This document shows positions 50,469 through 57,731 of a stretch of DNA of 64,000 bases, piece after piece (position 1 is the first letter of the stretch; every line of letters starts with the position of its first letter). The stretch comes from an uncultured Sutterella sp. (GTDB taxonomy: Bacteria; Pseudomonadota; Gammaproteobacteria; Burkholderiales; Burkholderiaceae_F): positions 19,915 to 83,914 of the forward strand of contig CAJMEC010000003.1 in NCBI GenBank assembly GCA_905212345.1, in the 5' to 3' direction. Below the pieces are notes generated by a model. The model was given only the letters and a program-made list of their open reading frames with translations, was not told where the DNA came from and did no database searches. Made by a program: the position numbers and the translations under genes.

Positions 50469-50482
50469 TTGAGTTAGATCAG
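50469..50482 (-). promoter_or_regulatory. FNR-like site upstream of frdC
   Basis: TTGAGTTAGATCAG matches the FNR consensus TTGAT-N4-ATCAA at 8 of 10 positions. It lies about 150 bp before the frdC start. An anaerobic role fits the gene, but the match is imperfect. Confidence 0.4.
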
Positions 50483-50520
50483 ATGTTTTCTGCTTTTTTC
50501 AGATTAATTTAAGTTTTTAT

Positions 50521-50600
50521 AATCAAAAATACAGGGTTAACCCTTATGAAAGTATTTCTAAACTGTAAGTTTAATCAAAAATACTAGGGTTAACCCTTAA
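50521..50600 (-). promoter_or_regulatory. Tandem palindromic operator-like boxes upstream of frdC
   Basis: Two copies of AATCAAAAATAC followed by AGGGTTAACCCT lie at 50521-50546 and 50573-50599; the second has one extra T. Each contains a perfect 12-bp palindrome (50533-50544 and 50586-50597). The palindromes are 53 bp apart, about five DNA turns, so bound proteins would sit on the same face. They lie between the upp stop and the frdC start, 200-275 bp upstream of frdC. The regulator is not identified. Confidence 0.6.
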
Positions 50601-50621
50601 TTTTATTGTTTGAATAGTTTT

Positions 50622-51269
50622 TTAGAGCGTACCGTACAAGCGGTCACCCGCATCACCTAAACCCGGAACAATGTATGCCTTTTCATTCAAGTGATCATCC
50701 AAACTTGCGGTATAGACTTCAACGTCGGGGTGAAGTTTTTGGAAAGTTTCTACGCCCTCGGATGCGCAGAGCAACGACATGAAAATAATGTTTTCGCCTT
50801 TAACACCGCGTTTTTTCAGAACTTCAACTCCGTGTGCAGCAGAATATCCGGTTGCCAACATCGGATCTACTAGGAAAAATGTGCGGCCTTCTAAATCCGG
50901 CAATTTAACCAAGTATTCAACCGGGCGTTTATTTTCATCTCGGTACATGCCGATATGACCCACGCGTGCAGAAGGCATTAGTTCCAAAAATCCGTCGGCC
51001 ATACCCAGACCGGCACGTAGGATGGGAACAATGACGGGCTTCTTATCGGCAAGAAATGGAGCGTCGAAGCGGCAAAGAGGCGTTTCAATGCTGTGAGTAG
51101 TGAGCGGTAAATTCCTCGTGACTTCGTAACCCATTAGCAAAGCAATTTCTCGAAGTAGGGCACGGAAATCCTTTGTACAGGTGTTCTTATCGCGCATGAT
51201 GCTGAGTTTGTGTTGAATCAGAGGGTGATCAACAATGTGTAAATGGGGAAAACGAGGATCATGTTGCAT
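50622..51269 (-). CDS. upp: Uracil phosphoribosyltransferase
   Basis: 215 residues, close to the usual 208. It salvages uracil to UMP using PRPP. HPLIQHKLSIMRDKNTCTKDFRALLREIALLMGYE near 14-49, VPILRAGLGMADGFLELMPSARVGHIGMYRDE near 81-112, the PRPP loop FFLVDPMLATGYSAAHGVEVLKKRG near 131-155 and the C-terminal YIVPGLGDAGDRLYGT near 198-214 are diagnostic. It is divergent from the LapA-like gene. Confidence 0.97.
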   Translation of the reverse strand: MQHDPRFPHLHIVDHPLIQHKLSIMRDKNTCTKDFRALLREIALLMGYEVTRNLPLTTHSIETPLCRFDAPFLADKKPVIVPILRAGLGMADGFLELMPSARVGHIGMYRDENKRPVEYLVKLPDLEGRTFFLVDPMLATGYSAAHGVEVLKKRGVKGENIIFMSLLCASEGVETFQKLHPDVEVYTASLDDHLNEKAYIVPGLGDAGDRLYGTL

Positions 51270-51412
51270 GAAAAGTACTCCTTCTGAAAATTCTTCACCA
51301 TCTTAGTCGTTTTCGAAGGGGTGGAAAAGTAATTTTTCAAAAAATCGTAACGATAAAGCCTGGCTCGTGATACAGTTATGAAGTTCATTAACGCAAAAAA
51401 TCGAGAACAGCC

Positions 51413-51952
51413 ATGCATTTGAGAACCGTTTTCCTACTGTTGTTGTTTGTCCTTTGTTCTGTTTTCTTAGTGGTTAACTGGGAAGGCGTCATGGCAAATG
51501 TCAATGTGAATTTGCTCTATACGGAGATACAGGCTCCCTTGGGACTCATTCTGTTGTTAGGACCCGGTTTGGTTATTTTGATTTGCTTGGTTTACGGCTT
51601 TGTCCAACAAGCTGCCCTATCAATGGAATTGCGTCGTGTTAATAAACAGCTTCAGCAGGCGCGAGATCTGGCTCAAAAAGCCGAGCAATCCCGTTTTGTG
51701 GAATTGAAAAATGAGATGCAAAAGCAGATTTTGGAGTTACAAAATCAGAGCGCATCTCGCCATTCTTCCTTAATGGCAGCGGTAAATGGATTGCAATCGG
51801 CTGTAGACGAGAGTGCGCAGGAAACGGTGAATTCGCTTTCAGCTAGTGTAGGGGAAGTGGAAGACCGTCTATCCCAGTTAGTTGAGATGGCCGCAGGTAA
51901 AGACATTACTATTGGGGAAAAGAAAATAACGGATACGACGAAGGAAAAATAA
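51413..51952 (+). CDS. LapA-like (DUF1049-type) membrane protein with coiled coil
   Basis: 179 residues. Two membrane helices (about 5-24 and 44-66) with a short periplasmic loop NWEGVMANVNVNLLYTEIQAPLG are typical of LapA/YciS-type proteins. The C-terminal half is a predicted coiled coil rich in Glu, Gln and Ala (SMELRRVNKQLQQARDLAQK and after). E. coli LapA helps control LPS assembly with LapB; a LapB homologue is not present here, so the function is inferred from architecture only. It is a single-gene transcript ended by a bidirectional terminator. Confidence 0.7.
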   Translation: MHLRTVFLLLLFVLCSVFLVVNWEGVMANVNVNLLYTEIQAPLGLILLLGPGLVILICLVYGFVQQAALSMELRRVNKQLQQARDLAQKAEQSRFVELKNEMQKQILELQNQSASRHSSLMAAVNGLQSAVDESAQETVNSLSASVGEVEDRLSQLVEMAAGKDITIGEKKITDTTKEK

Positions 51953-51964
51953 AATCTATTGCAT

Positions 51965-51994
51965 AAAAAATGGCGGTAAATCCCGCCATTTTTT
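51965..51994. terminator. Bidirectional terminator between the LapA-like gene and metI
   Basis: The stem ATGGCGG/CCGCCAT with flanking A-run and T-run forms a terminator for both convergent genes. Confidence 0.88.
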
Positions 51995-52646
51995 AACGTT
52001 TTGAGACCTTTCTAACACACCAATCGCCAAAACTCTGTATCACTTGGACAAACACAACAAGAATTAAAACAACGGTCCACATGACGTCAGGCATATACCG
52101 ATTGTGACCATAACGAATGCCGATGTCGCCTAATCCGCCTCCGCCGATTGCACCAGCCATGGCGGAGTAACCCACTAAGGTAACGATAGCAATCGTCACG
52201 CCTGCGACAATGCCAGGCATGGCCTCGGGAATAAGTACCTTATTGATGATTTGCATGTTGGTGGCTCCCATGGATTGAGCAGCCTCAATAAGGCCACGAT
52301 CAACCTCACGAAGGCTGGTTTCAACTAAGCGAGCGATAAAGGGAGCAACCCCTATTACGAGCGGCACTAATGTTGCTGTGGTGCCAATCGTTGTTCCGAC
52401 AATCAAGCGAGTGAGCGGGTAAATAGCAACCAGCAAAATGATGAAAGGGGTTGAACGCACGGCATTTACAATGACGCCCACAATGGCATTTGTAGCCAGT
52501 TTGGGCATTAAGCCGCCCTTGTCAGTTACATGTAAAAGAACACCTAAAGGGATGCCAATGATGCTACCAAGGACACCACTTCCGATCACCATAATGACGG
52601 TTTCTACAAAACCTTCCCCTAAAAGGGCGACAATGTCTGCATTCAT
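51993..52646 (-). CDS. metI: D-methionine ABC transporter permease
   Basis: 217 residues, the standard MetI length with five membrane helices. TVIMVIGSGVLGSIIGIPLGVLLHVTDKGGL near 16-46 and the EAA-like loop VETSLREVDRGLIEAAQSMGATNMQIINKVLIPEAMPGIVAG near 112-153 are characteristic; the ending AMAGAIGGGGLGDIGIRYG is a family signature. Its start overlaps metN by 4 bp (ATGA), so the two are translationally coupled. No metQ lipoprotein gene follows. Confidence 0.95.
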   Translation of the reverse strand: MNADIVALLGEGFVETVIMVIGSGVLGSIIGIPLGVLLHVTDKGGLMPKLATNAIVGVIVNAVRSTPFIILLVAIYPLTRLIVGTTIGTTATLVPLVIGVAPFIARLVETSLREVDRGLIEAAQSMGATNMQIINKVLIPEAMPGIVAGVTIAIVTLVGYSAMAGAIGGGGLGDIGIRYGHNRYMPDVMWTVVLILVVFVQVIQSFGDWCVRKVSKR

Positions 52647-53695
52647 ACTAAGGCTACCTCTTCATACTCAACCTGATTGTCATTCAAAAACTGTAACGCA
52701 GCCCGGTAGTTTTCATAGTTGGGGCTTTCGGCCAAAATTGTGAGCATACCGAAACTGGTCCCTTTCAACTCCTCAACTTGTCCCTGCAAGATATTGAAAT
52801 CGATTTCAAAGCGACGGGTGATGATAGACAAAACAGGCAATGTGACTTCAGAGCCTACAAAGGTCAATCGGAGAAGTTTGGCAAAGCGGCCATTATTAAC
52901 AGCGCTTTCTATCCGCTCGCGCACGGTGTTGTAGATTCGTTGCGGCATGTCGTGAACAACAACGTCGGCAAGCATGGCGCGTGTTGTCGGGTGTTTAGGA
53001 TGGCGAAATACCTCAAGTACTGTTCCGCTTTCCACAATTTCACCTTTGTCCATCACAACCACGCGATCACATATTTGTTTGACCACTTCCATTTCGTGGG
53101 TAATCAAAACGATTGTGACGCCCAAGGTTTGATTAATTTTTAGCAACAGATCCAATGTAGAGCGTGTTGTTTCGGGATCCAAAGCACTGGTTGCTTCGTC
53201 GGAGAGCAAAACAATAGGATCATTAGCCAGAGCTCTAGCAATGCCGACACGCTGTTTCTGACCACCGGACAATTGACGAGGATATTTGTCTTTATGTTCA
53301 GACAAACCAACAAGGTCAATTAAATGGTTAACTTTGCGGTTAATTTCTTCTTTTGGGACGTTATGCAGCTCAAGTGGCAGAGCGATATTGTCAAATACAG
53401 TGCGAGAACTCAGCAAATTGAAGTGCTGAAAAATCATGCCAATCTTCGAGCGAATTGTGCGCAGCTGATCAGCGTTCATCTCATTGAGAGATTCGCCGTT
53501 GACTCGAACGCGTCCTTGTGTGGGTTTATTCAGGAAATTAATCGTTCTGACAAGAGTTGATTTACCGGCGCCAGAGCGGCCGATAATTCCAAAAATTTCC
53601 CCCTTATTGACGTGAAGGGTTACATCTTTGACGGCGTGAACTGTTTTGCCGTCAGGAGTACTAAAGGCTTGAGAGAGGTGCTCGATGTCAATCAT
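52643..53695 (-). CDS. metN: Methionine ABC transporter ATP-binding protein with NIL domain
   Basis: 350 residues. Walker A GRSGAGKSTLVRTINFL near 38-54, signature and Walker B YPRQLSGGQKQRVGIARALANDPIVLLSDEATSALD near 138-173, H-loop ITHEMEVVKQICD near 198. The C-terminal NIL domain, about 265-350, binds methionine and inhibits transport in E. coli MetN (family knowledge). It heads a metNI pair. A tRNA-Thr gene lies just upstream. Confidence 0.95.
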   Translation of the reverse strand: MIDIEHLSQAFSTPDGKTVHAVKDVTLHVNKGEIFGIIGRSGAGKSTLVRTINFLNKPTQGRVRVNGESLNEMNADQLRTIRSKIGMIFQHFNLLSSRTVFDNIALPLELHNVPKEEINRKVNHLIDLVGLSEHKDKYPRQLSGGQKQRVGIARALANDPIVLLSDEATSALDPETTRSTLDLLLKINQTLGVTIVLITHEMEVVKQICDRVVVMDKGEIVESGTVLEVFRHPKHPTTRAMLADVVVHDMPQRIYNTVRERIESAVNNGRFAKLLRLTFVGSEVTLPVLSIITRRFEIDFNILQGQVEELKGTSFGMLTILAESPNYENYRAALQFLNDNQVEYEEVALV

Positions 53696-53753
53696 CGTAT
53701 TAAACCCAAGAAGAATGAAGCGCTAAGCCTATCACAGAAAAAAGGTGCAGATA

Positions 53754-53783
53754 CAAAAAAACTCGTCCAAAGGAACGAGTTTA
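53754..53783 (-). terminator. Terminator downstream of tRNA-Thr
   Basis: AAACTCGTTCC pairs with GGACGAGTTT on the minus strand and is followed by a T-run. It ends the tRNA transcript before metN. Confidence 0.85.
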
Positions 53784-53788
53784 AGAGA

Positions 53789-53864
53789 TGGTGCCGGTTA
53801 GAAGACTTGAACTCCCGACCTTCGCATTACGAATGCGCTGCTCTACCAACTGAGCTAAACCGGC
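53789..53864 (-). tRNA. tRNA-Thr (anticodon CGT)
   Basis: 76 nt including CCA. The acceptor GCCGGTT pairs with AACCGGC. The D-arm is AGCTCAGTTGGTAGAGC and the anticodon loop TTCGTAA is closed by GCGCA/TGCG(A). It resembles E. coli thrW. Confidence 0.96.
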
Positions 53865-53966
53865 TTTCCATTTTCAGCCTCCCGTTTTGGGAGAAGCAGA
53901 ATTATGCCGTAGTTTTTTTTATTTTGCAAATGACCTAAATTTCCCGCAAAAAAGCTAAACGGATGT

Positions 53967-54437
53967 CTAAATTTTTTTGACCAACTTTTTGACAATGAAG
54001 AGGTATTCTTCTTCTGTCACTGGTGTAATTGATAAGCGATTGCCCTTTTGTAACACCCGCATTTGAGCTAGTTCAGGATACTTACGAAGTTCAGAAATGC
54101 TGATCAGTTCTATAGCTTCATCAGCGCGAATATCTACACAAACCCAGCGAGGGCTTTGTCGGGAAGATTTCGGATCATAGTAAACACTGCTTTGGTTAAA
54201 TTGTGTTTCATCCGAATGAGCACGGCTGGCAACATGAGCTAAGCCTACGATACCGGGTTGAGCGCAAGATGAATGGTAGAAGAGAACAGGATCACCGACA
54301 GTCATCTGATCTCGCATGAAGTTGCGAGCCTGGTAATTACGAATGCCGAACCAAGGCACAGTTTGCTGAGGCATTTCCAGCACACTTTCGAATGAGCACT
54401 CGGAGGGCTCGGACTTCATCAGCCAATATTTTTTCAT
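53967..54437 (-). CDS. EVE domain protein
   Basis: 156 residues from the ATG at 54437 (MKKYWLMKSEPSECSFE). The EVE fold is related to PUA/YTH domains and binds modified bases or small nucleic-acid ligands. KYWLMKSEP, WFGIRNYQARNFMRDQMTVGDPVLFYHSSCAQPGIVGLAHVAS near 30-75 and the C-terminal VTEEEYLFIVKKLV are conserved. Upstream methionines give an extension with no family resemblance and with 6S-like RNA sequence. It is co-directional with the RNA at 54466-54645. Confidence 0.9.
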   Translation of the reverse strand: MKKYWLMKSEPSECSFESVLEMPQQTVPWFGIRNYQARNFMRDQMTVGDPVLFYHSSCAQPGIVGLAHVASRAHSDETQFNQSSVYYDPKSSRQSPRWVCVDIRADEAIELISISELRKYPELAQMRVLQKGNRLSITPVTEEEYLFIVKKLVKKI

Positions 54438-54465
54438 TGGGATAAGACAAGGCAAGAGCAAAAGA

Positions 54466-54645
54466 AAAGTTCCCGATAAGCGGTGCCTTGCATCCTGAGT
54501 CCGAAGAGTCAAGATTGGTCGCCTCTGAGACGGGTTTCGGGGAAGCAACACGTGCCTCCACACAGCCGGCCCCAAGTCCAGCAACCGGTTTGGATAAGCA
54601 TTGGAACAAGGAATCTTAAAGCACTATCCGCCTACCGGGAACAAG
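54466..54645 (-). ncRNA. ssrS: 6S RNA candidate
   Basis: An about 180-nt stretch folds as one long interrupted hairpin, the general shape of 6S RNA. Its ends pair as GTTCCCG/CGGGAAC (54636-54642 with 54469-54475). Moving inward, GCGG/CCGC and TGC/GCA continue the closing stem with small bulges, then CCTTG/CAAGG and ATCC/GGAT flank a central open region. GGTTG/CGACC and GGGG/CCCC make the apical arm. It lies directly upstream of the EVE gene on the same strand, and 6S RNA sits near EVE or ygfA genes in many proteobacteria (recalled, not checked). It was not matched to a covariance model. Confidence 0.5.
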
Positions 54646-54728
54646 ATAATTGTCGTACAGATTGATTAAAATTACAAACAAAAAATAGAAAATCAGAAAA
54701 TATTAGCCGGATCTGCTGTCGGTCAAAA

Positions 54729-55580
54729 TTACCACTGGACAAGGCCGCTAAAGTGTGTACCTAAAATGACTACGCCAAAAATAATCCGGTACCATCCAAA
54801 GGGCTTGAAATCGTTGCTGGAAACATAACGCAAAAGCCATTTAACAACGATCAATGCGCTAATAAAAGACACAACAAAACCGATGCTAAAGCCCCAAGTC
54901 ATGTCAGATGTCCAGACAAAACTGTGTTCATTGGAGACTCGTAAAAAAGTTTTTCCCAATGAGTAAACAGTGGCGCCGAAAATAGTAGGAATTGCTAGAA
55001 AAAAGGAAAACTCTGTGGCGGCCTTTCTTGACAGACCTAAGACCAAGCCGCCAATGATGGTTGAACCAGAACGGCTTGTTCCTGGAATCATAGCAATACA
55101 TTGCATACAACCGACAAGGAAAGCATCTTTAATGGTCATGTCATCCATTGTCTGAACACGAGGCGCATATGAACGTTTTGCATGCAGGTTTTCAATCCAG
55201 AAAATGATCAAGCCACCGACAACAAGAGCCGTTGCAACAGTTACTGCGTTAAATAACAGCCGTTCGATCATATCGGCAAAAATCACCCCTAATACGGCAG
55301 CCGGCAGAAACGCAACAACAATATTGATGGCTAATTGCTGCTCTTTTCCAGATTTAAACAAATGGGTGAGAATATTCCAAAGCTTTACCCGGTAGAACCA
55401 ACAAACTGCAAAAATGGCGCCGGCTTGAATGGCAATGCTGAAAGTGTTGACTTCAGGGCCATCGAAATTGAGCAAGTCTCCAGCAATGATTAAGTGGCCA
55501 GTGGACGAAATAGGCAGAAATTCTGTCAAACCTTCCACGATGCCAAGAATGAACGCTTTGATTTGATAAATGAGATCCAT
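54729..55580 (-). CDS. uppP: Undecaprenyl-diphosphatase
   Basis: 283 residues with about eight membrane helices. It recycles the undecaprenyl carrier lipid. FILGIVEGLTEFLPISSTGHLIIAGDLL near 11-38 carries the catalytic E(x)3E-like and histidine residues, and QCIAMIPGTSRSGSTIIGGLVLGLSRKAATEFSFFLAIP near 160-198 contains the PGxSRSG motif. It lies 11 bp after trmB in the same direction. Confidence 0.96.
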   Translation of the reverse strand: MDLIYQIKAFILGIVEGLTEFLPISSTGHLIIAGDLLNFDGPEVNTFSIAIQAGAIFAVCWFYRVKLWNILTHLFKSGKEQQLAINIVVAFLPAAVLGVIFADMIERLLFNAVTVATALVVGGLIIFWIENLHAKRSYAPRVQTMDDMTIKDAFLVGCMQCIAMIPGTSRSGSTIIGGLVLGLSRKAATEFSFFLAIPTIFGATVYSLGKTFLRVSNEHSFVWTSDMTWGFSIGFVVSFISALIVVKWLLRYVSSNDFKPFGWYRIIFGVVILGTHFSGLVQW

Positions 55581-55591
55581 ACTTAAACCGA

Positions 55592-56314
55592 TTATTTCCG
55601 TTTAAAAACAAGGTCCCAAACACCATGGCCCAAACGTTCACCGCGAGCGTGGAATTTTGTCATTGGTCGCTCAGTGATGGGATTGGCCATAACAGGGGAG
55701 TAACCATCATACAGATTGCTTAAAAGAGGCTCATTTCGTAAAACCTCCAGCATTTGTTCGGCGTAGTTTTCCCAGTCCGTCGCACAATGAATATATCCAC
55801 CCGGTTTAATTCGTTGCACAAGGTCATGGATAAACGGTTGTGCGACTAGACGCCGCTTATGATGTCTGGCTTTTCTCCACGGATCTGGGAAATAGATATG
55901 AACGCCTTGGAGACTGTCAAAAGCAATCATGTCTTTGACGACTTCAACCGCGTCATGCTGAATAATCCTTACATTAGTTAAGGCCATTTCATCGAGCCGT
56001 TTGGCCAACGCGCCGACACCGGCGGAAAAAACTTCGCAACCTAAAAAATTAACTTCCGGGTGCATCTGTGCAATAAGGGCAGTCGTCTCTCCCATACCGC
56101 AGCCAATCTCCAACACCCATGGAGCCTCACGTCCGTAAAGTTCTGTCGGATTAATGAGCTTTTGTTCATATTCAACCGCGTATCGGGGGAGCAACTCTTC
56201 AAGCGCGCGCTTTTGAGCTTGGCTGATATGGCCGCGGCGCAGAGTAAAACTGCGGATATGTTTTTTCTTGAACGCCTCAATTTCTTCAGCGCTCAGGACT
56301 TTTCTTTCGGTCAT
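55592..56314 (-). CDS. trmB: tRNA (guanine-46-N7)-methyltransferase
   Basis: 240 residues. RSFTLRRGHISQAQKRALEELLPRY near 21-45 is the N-terminal motif, WVLEIGCGMGETTALIAQMHPEVNFLGCEVF near 66-96 the AdoMet site, GVHIYFPDPWRKARHHKRRLVAQPF near 140-164 the catalytic D/P-W-K-x-x-H-x-K-R-R signature, and TERPMTKFHARGERLGHGVWDL near the C-terminus the tRNA contact. It is followed by uppP 11 bp downstream. Confidence 0.96.
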   Translation of the reverse strand: MTERKVLSAEEIEAFKKKHIRSFTLRRGHISQAQKRALEELLPRYAVEYEQKLINPTELYGREAPWVLEIGCGMGETTALIAQMHPEVNFLGCEVFSAGVGALAKRLDEMALTNVRIIQHDAVEVVKDMIAFDSLQGVHIYFPDPWRKARHHKRRLVAQPFIHDLVQRIKPGGYIHCATDWENYAEQMLEVLRNEPLLSNLYDGYSPVMANPITERPMTKFHARGERLGHGVWDLVFKRK

Positions 56315-56357
56315 ACTAGAAAAAAACGGACTCTTGGGTCCGTTGCAATAAGGAAAT

Positions 56358-56431
56358 TGGAGCGGATGAGGGGAATCGAACCCCCGTCATAGGCTTGGGA
56401 AGCCTCTGCTCTACCATTGAGCTACATCCGC
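56358..56431 (-). tRNA. tRNA-Gly (anticodon CCC)
   Basis: 74 nt including CCA. The acceptor GCGGATG pairs with CATCCGC. The D-arm AGCTCAATGGTAGAGC and T-arm GGGGTTCGATTCCCC are standard. The anticodon loop TTCCCAA has CCC; the outermost anticodon-stem pair is a G/A mismatch. Confidence 0.95.
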
Positions 56432-56537
56432 AAAAGCAGGCTTGCTATTTTACTGAAATTTCAGAAAAAATGGCGATAAATCACTAAAACTGCCTATGTC
56501 TCTATAATCGCAAGGCTTTTTTCATTTTAGGATCAAT

Positions 56538-57020
56538 ATGAAGCAATTTATTTCTGATTTCCAGGCGTTTATCAGCCGTGGCAATGTTGTTGATATGGCT
56601 GTCGGTGTGATCGTCGGCGCGGCATTCACGGCTATTGTGAATTCTTTGGTTAAAGATGTGATCAATCCCATTCTCGGCGTTTTAATCGGTTCACAAGATT
56701 TCTCGAATTTTTTCTTTGTGCTTTCCATGCCGGAAAATTACACCGGCCCCATGTCCTATGACGCATTAACGAAGGCCGGTGCCGCCGTTTTTGGTTACGG
56801 TGCTTTTTTCACCGCTGTCTTTCATTTCCTCTTGATGGCTTTGGTGGTTTTCTGTTTAGTTCGTGTTGTCAATAAAGTTCGTACGGCTGCTGAGGCTAAG
56901 TTAATGGCTAAGAAAAAGGAAGAGGAGCAAGCCGCTAAGGCCGCTCCTGCTCCTATTCCAGCTGATATTGTTCTGCTACAGGAAATCCGTGATTTGCTCA
57001 AACAGCAGTCTGAAAAATAA
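56538..57020 (+). CDS. mscL: Large-conductance mechanosensitive channel
   Basis: 160 residues, slightly longer than E. coli MscL (136) owing to an Ala/Glu-rich tail. FISDFQAFISRGNVVDMAVGVIVGAAFTAIVNSLVKDVINPILGVLIG (about 4-51) is TM1 and pore-lining, and YGAFFTAVFHFLLMALVVFCLVRVVNKV near 86-113 is TM2. It protects from hypo-osmotic burst. A single-gene transcript ending in a hairpin. Confidence 0.96.
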   Translation: MKQFISDFQAFISRGNVVDMAVGVIVGAAFTAIVNSLVKDVINPILGVLIGSQDFSNFFFVLSMPENYTGPMSYDALTKAGAAVFGYGAFFTAVFHFLLMALVVFCLVRVVNKVRTAAEAKLMAKKKEEEQAAKAAPAPIPADIVLLQEIRDLLKQQSEK

Positions 57021-57021
57021 G

Positions 57022-57046
57022 AAAAAAGGGGCGAGACGCCCCTTTA
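57022..57046 (+). terminator. Terminator of mscL
   Basis: AAAGGGGCG/CGCCCCTTT with loop AGA lies at 57025-57045 directly after the mscL stop. A-run on the left also suits the minus-strand gene. Confidence 0.8.
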
Positions 57047-57065
57047 GTGATCACATTGTTAGTGA

Positions 57066-57731
57066 TTAGTAGTTTTCGGCTCGTACTTCAAAATAGCTTT
57101 GAGCATAGCCGCAAACTGGGCAAGCCTCAGGAGCCTTAACGCCCATTACAAGGTGACCGCAAATGCGGCATTCCCACATTGCCTGACCGGCCTTTTCAAA
57201 AACTTGCTTCATCTCAACGTTTTTGAGAAGTTTGCGATAGCGTTCTTCATGGGCCTTTTCAATAGCGGCAACAGCGCGGAACTTAGCAGCTAATTCGCTA
57301 AAGCCTTCTTCCTCTGCGTCTTTTGCGAAGCCGTCGTACATATCGGTCCATTCGTAATTCTCACCTTCTGCAGCAGCGCCGAGATTCTTGGCCGTATCTT
57401 GGATCCAGCCTAAGGCATCGCACCACAGGCGAGCATGTTCTTGTTCATTGCGAGCCGTTTGCAAGAAAATAGCGGCAATTTGTTCGTAGCCTTCGCGCTT
57501 AGCCACTTCAGCAAAGTAGGTGTACTTATTGCGAGCTTGAGACTCACCGGCAAAAGCGGTCATCAAATTCTTTTCTGTCTTGGTGCCAGCCAATTGTCCG
57601 CAGGCTTTTTTGGGTTCTTCGACAGGCTCAAAAAATTCAATTCCCTTCTTGCAGATAGGGCAGATGTAATCAGCGGGCAGTTCACCTTCACATTCGTGAA
57701 TATAACCGCATACTTTGCAACGGTATTTCAT
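57066..57731 (-). other. Internal start: rubrerythrin could be made separately from the same ORF
   Basis: The linker codons GCA TCT TTA GGA GAA AAG AAA contain AGGAGA 8 bases before an in-frame ATG at 57731. From there the product would be a 221-residue rubrerythrin beginning MKYRCKVCGY, the normal start of rubredoxin-first rubrerythrins. This looks like a former intergenic ribosome site now read as protein after loss of the hydA stop. Whether one, two or both products form cannot be told from sequence. Confidence 0.65.

Noticed and set aside
54440..54584. N-terminal extension of the EVE protein starting at 54584
   Set aside because: The extension has no family resemblance and coincides with the structured RNA region. 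MKKYWLMKSEP at 54437 is the family start.
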